Part shown: positions 1 to 7,203 of the stretch, in pieces
Layout of the letters: each line of letters begins with the position of its first letter
Numbering within the stretch: position 1 is the first letter of the stretch
DNA from: Deltaproteobacteria bacterium
GTDB taxonomy: Bacteria; Desulfobacterota; Desulfobulbia; Desulfobulbales; UBA5123
Direction of reading: 5' to 3'
Assembly (NCBI GenBank): GCA_021788685.1
Contig: JAJYKH010000052.1
Coordinates: 1-12,435, forward strand
DNA: 12,435 nt
Notes under the pieces: model-generated
Database searches by the model: none
Seen by the model: the letters and a program-made list of their open reading frames with translations, nothing else
What the model was told of the DNA's origin: nothing
Program-made: the position numbers and the translations under genes

Positions 1-153
1 AGAAAAGCGGGCAGGGGGCTGGCAATTCCAAGGGGGCCGAAGGGGAGGGGGAATGAGCCTCCGCCCCGGATGCCTGATGGAGCTTTTTATCAGTTTATCA
101 CGGAAAGCTGAGCCGGTTTGTTATTTACCGCCCTTCGAGGGAGCGAGGGCCGT
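1..153. other. Left-edge intergenic sequence, no gene seen
   Basis: This is the stretch downstream of the activator gene. I see no coding frame with a ribosome binding site. A weak inverted repeat (GCCCT/AGGGC, near 130-150) follows the activator stop on the minus strand but has no U-tract, so I do not call it a terminator. Confidence 0.4.
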
Positions 154-906
154 TCAGCCCCTTTCCCCCTTTTCCCCGTGCAGCGCCGCTCCCAGTGCCC
201 CGACGATGTCGGGCGGCACCGGGGTTTGGATCGCAATCCCCAGCCGTGCTTCCAATTCTTTGCCGATGAAAGGATTTCTGGCGACGCCGCCCGAGAAGAC
301 CACTGCCCCGTTATGGCAGGCCCGGGTGAGCATGGCGGCGAGCCGATCGAGCACCGACAGGTGCACCGCCCGGGCGATGGCGGCCGGCGGGGTCCCCCGG
401 TTCTTGAGCGAGATCACTTCCGACTCGGCAAAAACCGTGCACATGCTGGTGATGGTCACCCCGTCCTCGGCGGCCAGTGCCGCTTCCCCGAATTCCGCCA
501 GGGAGTAGCCCAGAGAGGTGGCCATGATCTCCAGAAAGCGGCCGGTGCCGGCGGCGCACTTGTCGTTCATCCGGAAACTGGCCACCCCGCCGGCATCATT
601 CAAGCTGATCACCTTGCAATCCTGGCCGCCCACATCGAGCACGGTCCGGCAGTCGGGATAGAAGCAGCGCGCCCCCAAGGCATGGGCCTTGATCTCGGTG
701 ATCACTTCGTGGGCGAAGTGCTCCCGGGCCAAGTGGCGGCCATAGCCGGTGGCCACCACCTTCTGGGGCCGGTAGCCCTCGACCATGGCGAGCGCCTGGG
801 CGCGGGGATCGAAGCCGCTTTCCACGATCTGGAAATCGACTAGCCTGCCGTTCTCCAGTGCCGCCACTTTGATGGCCCGGGAGCCGAGGTCTATGCCGAC
901 GAACAT
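154..906 (-). CDS. 2-hydroxyacyl-CoA dehydratase activator / BadF-BadG-HgdC-type ATPase (DCCP reductase-like)
   Basis: This is a 250-residue protein of the ASKHA ATPase fold, the usual length for HgdC-type activators. In this family a homodimer binds one [4Fe-4S] cluster between its subunits and uses ATP hydrolysis to push a low-potential electron into its partner Fe-S protein. Visible motifs are the N-terminal phosphate loop (GIDLGSRAIKV, residues 4-14), DVGGQDCK (91-98), the two cluster cysteines C117 in NDKCAAGTG and C156 in SMCTVFAESEV, and the C-terminal FSGGVARN (204-211). The start is the ATG at 906 because GGGGGTGA lies just upstream and the family N-terminus begins there; a longer in-frame opening only overlaps the preceding gene. 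Only 2 bp separate it from the stop of the dehydratase-like gene, so the two are cotranscribed and probably translationally coupled. Which substrate the pair serves cannot be read from this gene. Confidence 0.93.
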   Translation of the reverse strand: MFVGIDLGSRAIKVAALENGRLVDFQIVESGFDPRAQALAMVEGYRPQKVVATGYGRHLAREHFAHEVITEIKAHALGARCFYPDCRTVLDVGGQDCKVISLNDAGGVASFRMNDKCAAGTGRFLEIMATSLGYSLAEFGEAALAAEDGVTITSMCTVFAESEVISLKNRGTPPAAIARAVHLSVLDRLAAMLTRACHNGAVVFSGGVARNPFIGKELEARLGIAIQTPVPPDIVGALGAALHGEKGERG

Positions 907-908
907 GC

Positions 909-2204
909 TCACCCCCTGATCTGCTCGAGGAAGGCCTCGATCCTGGTCTGCAGCTGGCCCACGTCCTCGGGCGAGTAGTCCGATTCGATCGCGAGGTAGG
1001 GGATGCCCTTCTGCTCGCACGCTTCCCGGATGCGGATCTCCTCGATGTTGTACGTGTGACAGAACTGGAGCGAGTAGTGGATGATCCCCTGGGCGTTCGA
1101 GCTGCGGTATTCGGCGAGCACCTGCTCGATTCGTTCGTTGTTGGGGGTGAAGCAGGAGCAGTCGATCCGCATGTAGCGGTCGGTGAGGGCTTCGAGCTGC
1201 CGGTCGAGGCCGGAGACCTCCTCCTCGATCAGGTCCTTGAAATAGCGGGTGCCGATGCAGGACTCCTCGTTCACCACCACCGCCCCGGCCGCCTCCACCA
1301 AATTGTGCACCTTCCAGTTGGGCAGAGCCATGGGGGTGCCAGCGATCATCACCCGAGGCGCCCGCCCGGCGGTCACCCCTTCGCCGCGCCGTACCCGTTC
1401 TTCCAGCTCGTCGCAGAGCGCGTTCACTCGGCGAGCGAAGCGGACCGGCTCGTCGTAAAAGGCGATCTGCTCGATGAGCAGGCCGTCCCGGCCGTTGATC
1501 GGGGCGGGGTCAGCGGCCCGGAGAGCGGTCAGGCGTTGGAGGGCCCGGCGCTTGTCGTTGATGGTCCGGATCGCCCCGGCGAGATCGGATTCGGTGACCC
1601 TCTTCCTGCACACCGCCTCCACCCTGGCTTTGAAGTCCTGCACTTCCGCCAGCCACATGGCCTTATCCCGCAGTCCCTTCATCTGGGGGATTTCCATGAC
1701 ATGGGTGGGGACCAGCCGGTCGAGCAGCTCCCAGGTCTTCTTCTTGGCGTCGCAGGTGGTCTCGCCGTAGACGAAGTCCACCGTCTGGAAATAGGGGCAG
1801 ATCCGGCCCGCCTTGAAGCCGTAGGCGGACTTCACCATGGGGCAGATGTTCCGGGGCAGGGTCTTTTCCGCATCGGGGATGGAACCTTGGGAGCCGCCGC
1901 AGAGGCCCACGCAGATGCCGCCGGCCGCCACCACGATCTCCTCAGGGACGTACACGCAGAAGGTGCCCACCACCGGCCGGCCCTCCTGCTTGGCGGCGAG
2001 CATCTCCTCGATCCGGCCACCGAAGATTTCCGCGATCACCCCGTCGAAATAGCGCATCGCCCGCGGCCGGTTCGGCTGGGCGAGGAACATCTTGCGGTAG
2101 ACATCGCCCAGCATCTGCCGGGACTTGTCGAAACGGGCCACATCCATGTTGAGTCCTGCCCATAGCTCCGGGTAGGCCCGGACTTCAAAATTTTCGTCGT
2201 CCAT
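909..2204 (-). CDS. HgdB-like 2-hydroxyacyl-CoA dehydratase family protein, probably a double-cubane-cluster protein (DCCP)
   Basis: This 431-residue Fe-S protein belongs to the 2-hydroxyacyl-CoA dehydratase D-component family (HgdB, E. coli YjiM). Signature stretches are GTFCVYVPEE (80-89), GETTCDAKKKTWELL (147-161), and HYSLQFCHTYNIEE (376-389). Cysteines that could hold clusters are C83, C98, C102, C121, C136, C151, C316, C349, C351 and C382. Classical dehydratases use two different subunits; here a single gene sits with one activator, as in the homodimeric DCCPs that carry an [Fe8S9] double-cubane cluster and reduce small molecules with ATP-driven electrons. That makes DCCP the better reading than an amino-acid fermentation dehydratase, but the physiological substrate is unknown. 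I chose the ATG at 2204, preceded by AAAGGA; an in-frame TTG at 2219 has no ribosome binding site. The upstream gap to the rhodanese gene is 79 bp with no clear terminator, so readthrough from that gene is likely. Confidence 0.85.
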   Translation of the reverse strand: MDDENFEVRAYPELWAGLNMDVARFDKSRQMLGDVYRKMFLAQPNRPRAMRYFDGVIAEIFGGRIEEMLAAKQEGRPVVGTFCVYVPEEIVVAAGGICVGLCGGSQGSIPDAEKTLPRNICPMVKSAYGFKAGRICPYFQTVDFVYGETTCDAKKKTWELLDRLVPTHVMEIPQMKGLRDKAMWLAEVQDFKARVEAVCRKRVTESDLAGAIRTINDKRRALQRLTALRAADPAPINGRDGLLIEQIAFYDEPVRFARRVNALCDELEERVRRGEGVTAGRAPRVMIAGTPMALPNWKVHNLVEAAGAVVVNEESCIGTRYFKDLIEEEVSGLDRQLEALTDRYMRIDCSCFTPNNERIEQVLAEYRSSNAQGIIHYSLQFCHTYNIEEIRIREACEQKGIPYLAIESDYSPEDVGQLQTRIEAFLEQIRG

Positions 2205-2283
2205 ATTTTCCTTTAACAAAAGCAGTTGGTATTCGAAAATTAACAGCCCGCAAAAAGTTGGTCACCCTGGCGCCAGAATGACC

Positions 2284-2700
2284 TCACTTTTCCTGGAGGA
2301 GCTGGCTGTAAGGCCAATTGTTCATGCCGCCCGCGAGGATGAAGAGCCTCTCCTCAGGCACCCCGCTTTCCTTCAGGTAGTCGTAGGTCCGCTTGGCGCC
2401 GCCTTTGCCCAGGGGGCAGACCACCACCACGTCCGCCGGCTTGGCCCGGTAGGCGGCGACCGCCTTGACCAGCCGCTGCCGCTCTGCTTCCGTTTCGGTG
2501 GGAAAGGCGTCGGTCTCGATGGCGCCCTTGAAATGGTGGGTGGCGAAATCCTTGGCCGGCTGGATATCGACGATCACCATCTCTTTGCCCGTTTGCAGCC
2601 ACTGCTTCATGTCGGCGGGCTCCAGGTATTTGTATCCCCAGGCCAGGGCCGTGCCGCCGAGGACTAGAAATCCGATCAGGGTCATCGCCAATGTTCTCAT
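2284..2700 (-). CDS. Exported rhodanese-like domain protein
   Basis: This 138-residue protein has a Sec-type signal peptide (residues 1-20, MR followed by a hydrophobic stretch ending ALA before W21) and one rhodanese domain. Visible domain landmarks are VIVDIQPAKDF (42-52), the sulfur-accepting C95 in the loop CPLGKGG, and the closing motif GGMNNWP (124-130). Rhodaneses carry sulfane sulfur on the active-site cysteine; with a signal peptide this one would act in the periplasm or be membrane-tethered. The loop is not the common CRxGxR form but keeps the cysteine and a Gly/Lys-rich anion cradle, so its sulfur donor or acceptor may differ. The start at 2700 has an ideal AAGGAG seven bases upstream; a longer frame to 2766 runs through the promoter region. 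It lies between the LysR gene and the dehydratase-like pair on the same strand, suggesting one sulfur- or redox-responsive unit. Confidence 0.88.
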   Translation of the reverse strand: MRTLAMTLIGFLVLGGTALAWGYKYLEPADMKQWLQTGKEMVIVDIQPAKDFATHHFKGAIETDAFPTETEAERQRLVKAVAAYRAKPADVVVVCPLGKGGAKRTYDYLKESGVPEERLFILAGGMNNWPYSQLLQEK

Positions 2701-2761
2701 CGCTTTCTCCTTATAAAGATTTTGATGTGATTCCGGCCCCCTGGTGGCGCCGTCAGGAGAG

Positions 2762-2791
2762 AGCATACGATAAAGATAACCGATTTCACAA
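2762..2791 (-). promoter_or_regulatory. Candidate sigma70 promoter for the rhodanese / dehydratase-like operon
   Basis: On the minus strand TTGTGA (2791-2786) and TATGCT (2767-2762) are separated by 18 bp, each matching 4 of 6 consensus bases. They lie in an A+T-rich island (about 2765-2822) inside otherwise GC-rich DNA, some 60 bp before the rhodanese start. The -35 overlaps a perfect dyad, as expected of an activator-controlled weak promoter. Confidence 0.45.
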
Positions 2792-2795
2792 ATCG
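2781..2795. promoter_or_regulatory. Perfect dyad CGATTT-N3-AAATCG, candidate LysR operator
   Basis: CGATTT (2781-2786) and AAATCG (2790-2795) form a perfect 6-bp inverted repeat around CAC. It sits between the LysR gene and the rhodanese gene and overlaps the proposed -35 element. A second short A/T palindrome, ATTTAAAT, lies just beside it (2799-2806). LysR-type regulators bind short interrupted dyads upstream of their targets; assignment to this regulator is inference from position. Confidence 0.4.
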
Positions 2796-2851
2796 AAAAT
2801 TTAAATAATTATAGATAAAAGGAATCGTCGCGCCCCTGAGGACGGCCGTGA

Positions 2852-3754
2852 TCAGGGATTGGCGGGGGATGCGGCCCGGAGGTGCTGCAGGAAGGCGGAG
2901 CAGAGGGGAGAAAGCTCCCGCTGCCGGCGCTTGATGAGGAAGATGGGGCGGCGCAGCCGGATCCCTTCGAGCGCTACGGTAACGAGGGTGTTGCGTTCCA
3001 CGTCCTCGGCGACCGCATGGCGGGAGAGAATGGAAACGCCGATTCGGGCCTTGATGCTCTGGCGCACCGCCTCGGTGCTTCCCATCTCCGCCACCACCGG
3101 CAGGCGGGAGAGGTCGGCGCCATGCTCTTCGAGGATCTGGCTCATCACCCTGCGGGTGCCCGAGAAGCGCTCCCGCATGATGAAGGGCTCCTGCAGCAGC
3201 TCGGGAAGCCGCACCTTACGGCGCTTGGCCCAGGGGTGCTCCGGGTGGACGGTGATGACCAGCTCGTCTTCGAACATTTCCTCCCATTCCAGGCCGGGCT
3301 CGTTCCACCGGGCGCCGATCACTCCCATCTCCAGCTCGCCGTTGAGCACCCCCTCGGCGGTGAGGCGGGAGTTGGCGATCCGCAGGGTGGTCTGGATGTC
3401 CGGGTAGCGGGCCTTGAAGGTGCCGATCAGGGCCGGCAGGATGTAGGTGCCGGGGATGGTGCTCGCCCCCAGGGTGAGGTGGCCGGCCAGGGTGCCGCTG
3501 AACTGCTGGAGTGCCTGAGTGGCCTCCTGCCGGAGCTGCAGAAGCTGGAGCGCGTAGCGATAGAGGATCTGGCCGGCCGGCGTGGGGAGAACCTCTCGGC
3601 CCAGCCGGTCCACCAGCTTTTGCCCCACCATCTCTTCCAGGCTGCGGAGGTGCTCGCTCACCGTGGGCTGGGAGAGATAGACCGCCTCGGCGGCCTTGGT
3701 GAAGCTCTTGAGCTCCACCACCCGGCAGAAGACCTCTAAACGGTGCAAATCCAT
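2852..3754 (-). CDS. LysR-family transcriptional regulator (CysB/CysL-like)
   Basis: This 300-residue protein has standard LysR length. The winged helix-turn-helix occupies residues 1-60, with the recognition region SFTKAAEAVYLSQPTVSEHL around 17-36, then a linker helix (about 65-88) and a two-lobed effector-binding domain starting near HLTLGASTIPGTYILP. The domain order and wording resemble the CysL/CbbR-type branch. It probably regulates the rhodanese and dehydratase-like genes that follow on the same strand across a 151-bp gap containing a promoter and a dyad. Being codirectional with its presumed targets is less usual for LysR genes, which are mostly divergent. The start at 3754 is fixed by the family N-terminus MDLHRLEVF; no good Shine-Dalgarno sequence precedes it, so expression may be low. 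The effector is unknown. Confidence 0.93.
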   Translation of the reverse strand: MDLHRLEVFCRVVELKSFTKAAEAVYLSQPTVSEHLRSLEEMVGQKLVDRLGREVLPTPAGQILYRYALQLLQLRQEATQALQQFSGTLAGHLTLGASTIPGTYILPALIGTFKARYPDIQTTLRIANSRLTAEGVLNGELEMGVIGARWNEPGLEWEEMFEDELVITVHPEHPWAKRRKVRLPELLQEPFIMRERFSGTRRVMSQILEEHGADLSRLPVVAEMGSTEAVRQSIKARIGVSILSRHAVAEDVERNTLVTVALEGIRLRRPIFLIKRRQRELSPLCSAFLQHLRAASPANP

Positions 3755-3904
3755 GATGTTCTAACCGTGCTCATGTCGATGGATAGTCCGAAGCGGCAGG
3801 TCCAAGGGGTTGATCCATGCCATTGCTGCCGCGGTAAAAAGACGGTTGGACCGGGAGGCGCCGCATCCATTTGTGCGGAGCGCTAAACGGCATAGCCACG
3901 CCGT

Positions 3905-3922
3905 ATGCAGGCCTGCATTATA
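3905..3922 (-). promoter_or_regulatory. Perfect -10 element overlapping a 14-bp palindrome, possible promoter/operator for the LysR gene
   Basis: On the minus strand TATAAT (3922-3917) runs directly into the perfect palindrome ATGCAGGCCTGCAT (3905-3918). No convincing -35 is visible at the right spacing. The only gene ahead on this strand is the LysR gene, about 150 bp downstream, with several small hairpins between (for example ACGGC/GCCGT at 3887-3904 and CCGCA/TGCGG near 3861-3878). A repressor or autoregulator site over the -10 is plausible but unproven. Confidence 0.35.
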
Positions 3923-3982
3923 CCTCAAACCCCGGTAAATGCAGTAAAAAAGGCTCCGAAGGGGGGAAGAAGAAGGAGAAAT

Positions 3983-4171
3983 TTACCGCCGCTCCCCGCA
4001 GCCGCACTTCTGGTCAGATGAGCGGCCTTCCGGAGTCCCCGCAGGCGGCCCGCTGCAGCCGTTGCACCTGCAGCCGCCCCCGGTCTTTCCCCGTGCCTGC
4101 CGGAGGAATTTCCGGCCGAGATACAAGGCGCAGAGGAGAACGACCGCCACGATAATCATGTTCTGCCACAT
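3983..4171 (-). CDS. FeoB-associated Cys-rich membrane protein
   Basis: This 62-residue peptide has one N-terminal transmembrane helix (about residues 4-19), a short basic stretch (RKFLRQARGK) and a cysteine-rich cytosolic tail with CRCNGC (34-39) and CGC (56-58). That layout is characteristic of the small FeoB-associated family often encoded at the end of feo operons. The cysteines may hold iron or a cluster near the FeoB pore; this role is inferred, not proven for the family. The ATG at 4171 is preceded by GGGAGGAAAAGGGG. It is the last gene of the feo cluster. Downstream on the minus strand a weak CTCC/GGAG stem followed by six T residues (about 3943-3978) could end transcription, but it is too poor to call a terminator. 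Confidence 0.82.
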   Translation of the reverse strand: MWQNMIIVAVVLLCALYLGRKFLRQARGKTGGGCRCNGCSGPPAGTPEGRSSDQKCGCGERR

Positions 4172-4259
4172 GACCCCTTTTCCTCCCTTGATGAGGACCT
4201 TCTTTTCGTCTGTCCAAGCGGAGCGGAAGCCGGCTTGCCGGCCGATCCGGCCCAGAAGC

Positions 4260-4526
4260 TCATCTCAGCCGAATGCCCGCCAGCACGGCATTCTCCAGGG
4301 TAGGATCTGTCCCAGGATCGAGAATGTACTGAATGTCCGGCTGCTGGCCCAGCCAAGGGCGGAGCTCGGTCGGTAGGTCAGCTTCGTGCAGTGGTTTCCG
4401 AAGAACGTTCTCTCTCATCTTCTCGGTGCCGGGGCGAGCCCTCGGCCGCTCCGGCGGGATGGCGGTCAGGAGGAGAGTCAAACCCAGGGCGCTCCCTCCC
4501 TTGGCAAGAGTGATCGATCGGCTCAT
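4260..4526 (-). CDS. Small hypothetical protein in the feo operon, putative signal peptide
   Basis: This is an 88-residue reading frame starting at the ATG at 4526, with AAAAAGG a few bases upstream. The N-terminus (residues 1-24) has a lysine-containing head and a hydrophobic stretch LGLTLLLTAI, resembling a weak signal peptide or anchor. The rest is hydrophilic and rich in Pro, Arg and Leu, with no motif I recognise. It lies 65 bp after feoB and 88 bp before the FeoB-associated peptide on the same strand, so it is probably cotranscribed. No other frame here looks better, but coding potential in such GC-rich DNA is hard to judge by eye. A second short frame (35 codons) begins at an ATGA overlapping its stop; I do not call it. 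Confidence 0.5.
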   Translation of the reverse strand: MSRSITLAKGGSALGLTLLLTAIPPERPRARPGTEKMRENVLRKPLHEADLPTELRPWLGQQPDIQYILDPGTDPTLENAVLAGIRLR

Positions 4527-4591
4527 CAGCCTTTTTGGGGGCCCGTTTTAAGTGCGTAGCGGGGCGGGAGGAGGATAACCGTTCATGATTT

Positions 4592-6865
4592 TCACCCGGC
4601 CCAGACAAGCGAGCCGAGCTGGTAGACCGCCGTCGCCAGGGTGAAGGCGAAGAGGGTATTGAAGGCGATGGAGAAGAGCCCCCATTTCCAGGAGCCCGTT
4701 TCGCGTACAATGCAGACCACGGTCACGAAACAGGGGGAGTAGAACATGATGAAGACCATGGCCGCGAGGCCCATGAGCGGTGTCCAGCTCCGGGCCAGGG
4801 TCGTGGCCAGGGGGGTGCTTTCCTCCGGATCCACGTTGCCGAGCGAGTAGGCGGTGCCCAGGGTGGAGACCACCACCTCTTTGGCGGCAAATCCCCCCAC
4901 CAGGGCGATGTTGGTGCGCCAGTCGAAGCCGGCGAGCCGGCTCACCTTCTCGAGGGCGGTGCCGATCCGGCCGGCGATCGAGAGGCGGAGAGCCTGCTGG
5001 GCCTGGGCGGCATCGATGGCCAGGAGCTGTTGTTTCAGCTCCCTGGCCGCCGGGGAGAGCTCGCCGGCCCCGGTCTCCACCTGGGCCGGCGCCCCGGCCG
5101 GGGCGCCGGCGCGCGCCGTTTCCCGCTGGGCAGCGAACCGCGCCTGCTCGGCGGCGGGCAGGCCGGGGAAGGTCATCATCGCCCACAGGAGGATGGAAAT
5201 CCCCAGGATGACGGTGCCCGCCTTCCTGACGTACTGCCAGGTGCGCTCCCAGGTGTGGATGGCGAGCCCTTTGAAGGTGGGAAGGCGGTACGGCGGCAGC
5301 TCCATGACAAAGGGGGTGGAGGCCCCCCGGAGGATGGTGGAGCGCAGCAGCTTGGCCACGAGGAGCGATACCGTCCAGGCGAGGAGGGTGAGCCCGAGCA
5401 TGACCTGCGCCTCGTGGGCGGCGAAGAAGGCGGCGGTGAGAAGGGCCATCACCGGCAGCTTGGCCCCGCAGTTCATCATGGGCACCGTGAGGAGGGTGGC
5501 CATCCGTTCCTTGGGCGATTTGAGGGTGCGGGTAGCCATCACCCCGGGCACCGCGCAGCCGCCGGCGATGCCGCCCGAGACAATGTAGGCCATCACCGAG
5601 TTGCCGTGCAGGCCGAAAATCCGGAAGACCCGGTCCATCATGAAGGCCACCCGGGCGAGGTAGCCGGAGTCTTCCAGGACCGCGATCCCCAGGAACATGA
5701 ACATGATGATCGGCACGAAGCCGAGCACCCCGCCCACGCCGTGGATGACCCCGGCGACCAGCAGCGACTTGACCGGCCCGGCGGGCAAAAGGGTGTCCGC
5801 GGCGTTCCCCAGCCAGCCGAAGAGGCTTTCAAACCAGCCCACCGGCACCTTGCTGTAAGTGAAGGTGAGATGGTAGAGGATGAAGAGGATGGCCAGCATA
5901 ATGAGCGGCCCCAAGAACCGGTTGGTGACCACCTTGTCGATCCGGTCCGAAAGGTAGAGGCGGTCGGCATCGTAGTGGTGGCTGATCACCCCCTGCCGGA
6001 GGATGGATTTGATGTATCCGTACCGGTGGTCGGCGATCAGGGCCTCCGGATGGGTGGCGATGGTCTGTTCCAGGTGGGCGGCCAGCTTGCGGGCGGCATC
6101 TTCGAGCCGGCCAGCCAGGGCGGAATCGGCCTGCCGCCCCCTGGCCATGACCTCCGCGTCGCCTTCCAGGTACTTGAGGGCGGTCCACCGGGCCGGGTAC
6201 AGGCTGGTGAGGAAACCGGCTTCTTCGATTTCAGGGACCATCGCGAGCAGGACCGCATCGATGTCCTCGCCGTAGGAGAGGTCCCACGGCCGCCAGCCGC
6301 CGCCTGCCCGTGCCCTTTCGATAACCGCCTGCGAGAGCTCGGCCTTCCCCTGCCCGGAGCGGGCGATGATCGGCACCACCGGCACTCCGATTAGGGCGGA
6401 GAGCCGGGCCGGGTCGATCTCGATCCCCCGGTCGCGGGCGACGTCCATCATGTTGAGGGCGATCACCATGGGCGCCCCCATTTCCAGGAACTGGCAGGTG
6501 AGATAGAGGTTCCGCTCCAGGTTCGCGGCATCGGCGATGTTCACCACCACCTCGGGGCGCTCGTTGAGCAGATAGTCGCGGGCCACCACCTCTTCCACCG
6601 AGTAGGCGGAAAGGGAGTAGGTGCCCGGCAGGTCCACCACGTGGACCTGGGTGGACCCATGCTGGTAGGAGCCTTCCTTCTTCTCCACCGTCACCCCGGG
6701 GTAGTTGCCCACGTGCTGGCGGGCGCCGGTGAGGGTGTTGAACAGGGTGGTCTTGCCGGCGTTGGGATTGCCTGCCAAAGCCACCGTGATCCGGGCACCC
6801 TCGGCGGGAGTCAGGGGCAGGATGCGCCCGGAAGCGGGGGCCGTCTCTGCCGATTGCCTGCTCAT
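4592..6865 (-). CDS. feoB: Ferrous iron transport protein B
   Basis: This 757-residue inner-membrane Fe(II) transporter starts, after a 25-residue extension, with the GTPase domain: G1 GNPNAGKTT (32-40), G2 NYPGVTV (54-60), G3 DLPGTY (79-84 region), G4 NMMD (138-141) and a G5-like ARSGQG (168-173). The GDI region follows, then the membrane domain with two Gate motifs: Gate 1 includes GGCAVPGVMATR and NCGAKLPV with conserved cysteines, and Gate 2 includes VGGFAAKEVVVSTLG. The C-terminal SPCFVTVVCIVRETGSWKWG is also typical. Between the Gates, residues about 568-628 form an Ala/Pro/Gln-rich polar insertion. The start overlaps the feoA stop by ATGA, so translation is coupled. Together with FeoA it takes up ferrous iron under low-oxygen conditions. 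Regulation is by the promoter ahead of feoA. Confidence 0.97.
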   Translation of the reverse strand: MSRQSAETAPASGRILPLTPAEGARITVALAGNPNAGKTTLFNTLTGARQHVGNYPGVTVEKKEGSYQHGSTQVHVVDLPGTYSLSAYSVEEVVARDYLLNERPEVVVNIADAANLERNLYLTCQFLEMGAPMVIALNMMDVARDRGIEIDPARLSALIGVPVVPIIARSGQGKAELSQAVIERARAGGGWRPWDLSYGEDIDAVLLAMVPEIEEAGFLTSLYPARWTALKYLEGDAEVMARGRQADSALAGRLEDAARKLAAHLEQTIATHPEALIADHRYGYIKSILRQGVISHHYDADRLYLSDRIDKVVTNRFLGPLIMLAILFILYHLTFTYSKVPVGWFESLFGWLGNAADTLLPAGPVKSLLVAGVIHGVGGVLGFVPIIMFMFLGIAVLEDSGYLARVAFMMDRVFRIFGLHGNSVMAYIVSGGIAGGCAVPGVMATRTLKSPKERMATLLTVPMMNCGAKLPVMALLTAAFFAAHEAQVMLGLTLLAWTVSLLVAKLLRSTILRGASTPFVMELPPYRLPTFKGLAIHTWERTWQYVRKAGTVILGISILLWAMMTFPGLPAAEQARFAAQRETARAGAPAGAPAQVETGAGELSPAARELKQQLLAIDAAQAQQALRLSIAGRIGTALEKVSRLAGFDWRTNIALVGGFAAKEVVVSTLGTAYSLGNVDPEESTPLATTLARSWTPLMGLAAMVFIMFYSPCFVTVVCIVRETGSWKWGLFSIAFNTLFAFTLATAVYQLGSLVWAG

Positions 6866-7116
6866 GCGCCGGCCCCTCCCGCTCCATCCACCTCCACCTC
6901 GATGTGGTCTGCTTCGTTGTTGCGCAGGGCCAGGGTGCCACCCATGACCCGCAGGGCCACCGGGTCGTAAAGGGGGGCCCGGCCCTGCACGGTGATGCGG
7001 GTGCCCGGCACCAGCCCCATTTCCCGAATGCGGCGGCCCATGTCCCCCCCCACCTTAATGGCGGCGATGGTGCCGGTCTGGTTTTTTTTCATCAGCCGTA
7101 AATTGACGCGTGGCAT
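6862..7116 (-). CDS. feoA: Ferrous iron transport protein A
   Basis: This 84-residue SH3-like protein has the family features IKVGGDMGRRIREMGLVPGT (residues 21-40) and the central VQGRAPLYDPVALRVMGG (43-60), followed by LALRNNEADHIEVE. FeoA is a small cytosolic partner needed for FeoB activity. The ATG at 7116 fits the family start; the upstream GGAGAG is somewhat distant, and a later ATG at 7092 has no ribosome binding site. The C-terminus ends in a short Gly/Ala tail. Its stop overlaps the feoB start. It is the first gene of the operon, with an approximately 80-nt leader that can fold. Confidence 0.95.
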   Translation of the reverse strand: MPRVNLRLMKKNQTGTIAAIKVGGDMGRRIREMGLVPGTRITVQGRAPLYDPVALRVMGGTLALRNNEADHIEVEVDGAGGAGA

Positions 7117-7140
7117 GGCTTTCTTCTCTCCAAAATATAT

Positions 7141-7179
7141 CCTCCGCCCGCAACCGATGACGGCGTAAGGCGGCGGAGG
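7141..7179 (-). other. Inverted repeat in the feoA leader
   Basis: CCTCCGCC (7179-7172 on the minus strand) pairs perfectly with GGCGGAGG (7148-7141) around a 23-nt loop that contains a smaller CCG/CGG hairpin. It lies wholly inside the predicted 5' untranslated region of feoA. No U-run follows, so it is not a terminator; it may stabilise the mRNA or affect translation. The 3' arm contains a GGAGG that is too far from the start to be its ribosome binding site. Confidence 0.5.
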
Positions 7180-7203
7180 CTGAAATCGTCCCTTTCCTAT
7201 CGG

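Noticed and set aside
2267..2276. Palindrome CTGGCGCCAG between the rhodanese and dehydratase-like genes
   Set aside because: It has no loop and no U-tract, and ten GC-rich bases are expected by chance in this DNA.
3940..3980. Terminator of the feo operon
   Set aside because: Only a 4-bp CTCC/GGAG stem with a long loop precedes the T-run; too weak to call.
4156..4263. 35-codon frame starting in ATGA overlap with the small feo-operon gene
   Set aside because: It is short, basic and Ser-rich, overlaps the start of the FeoB-associated peptide and has no recognisable feature; the overlap is likely chance.
5030..6394. Long plus-strand frames opposite feoB and the dehydratase gene
   Set aside because: They are antisense shadows caused by high GC at third codon positions; the minus-strand proteins are unambiguous.
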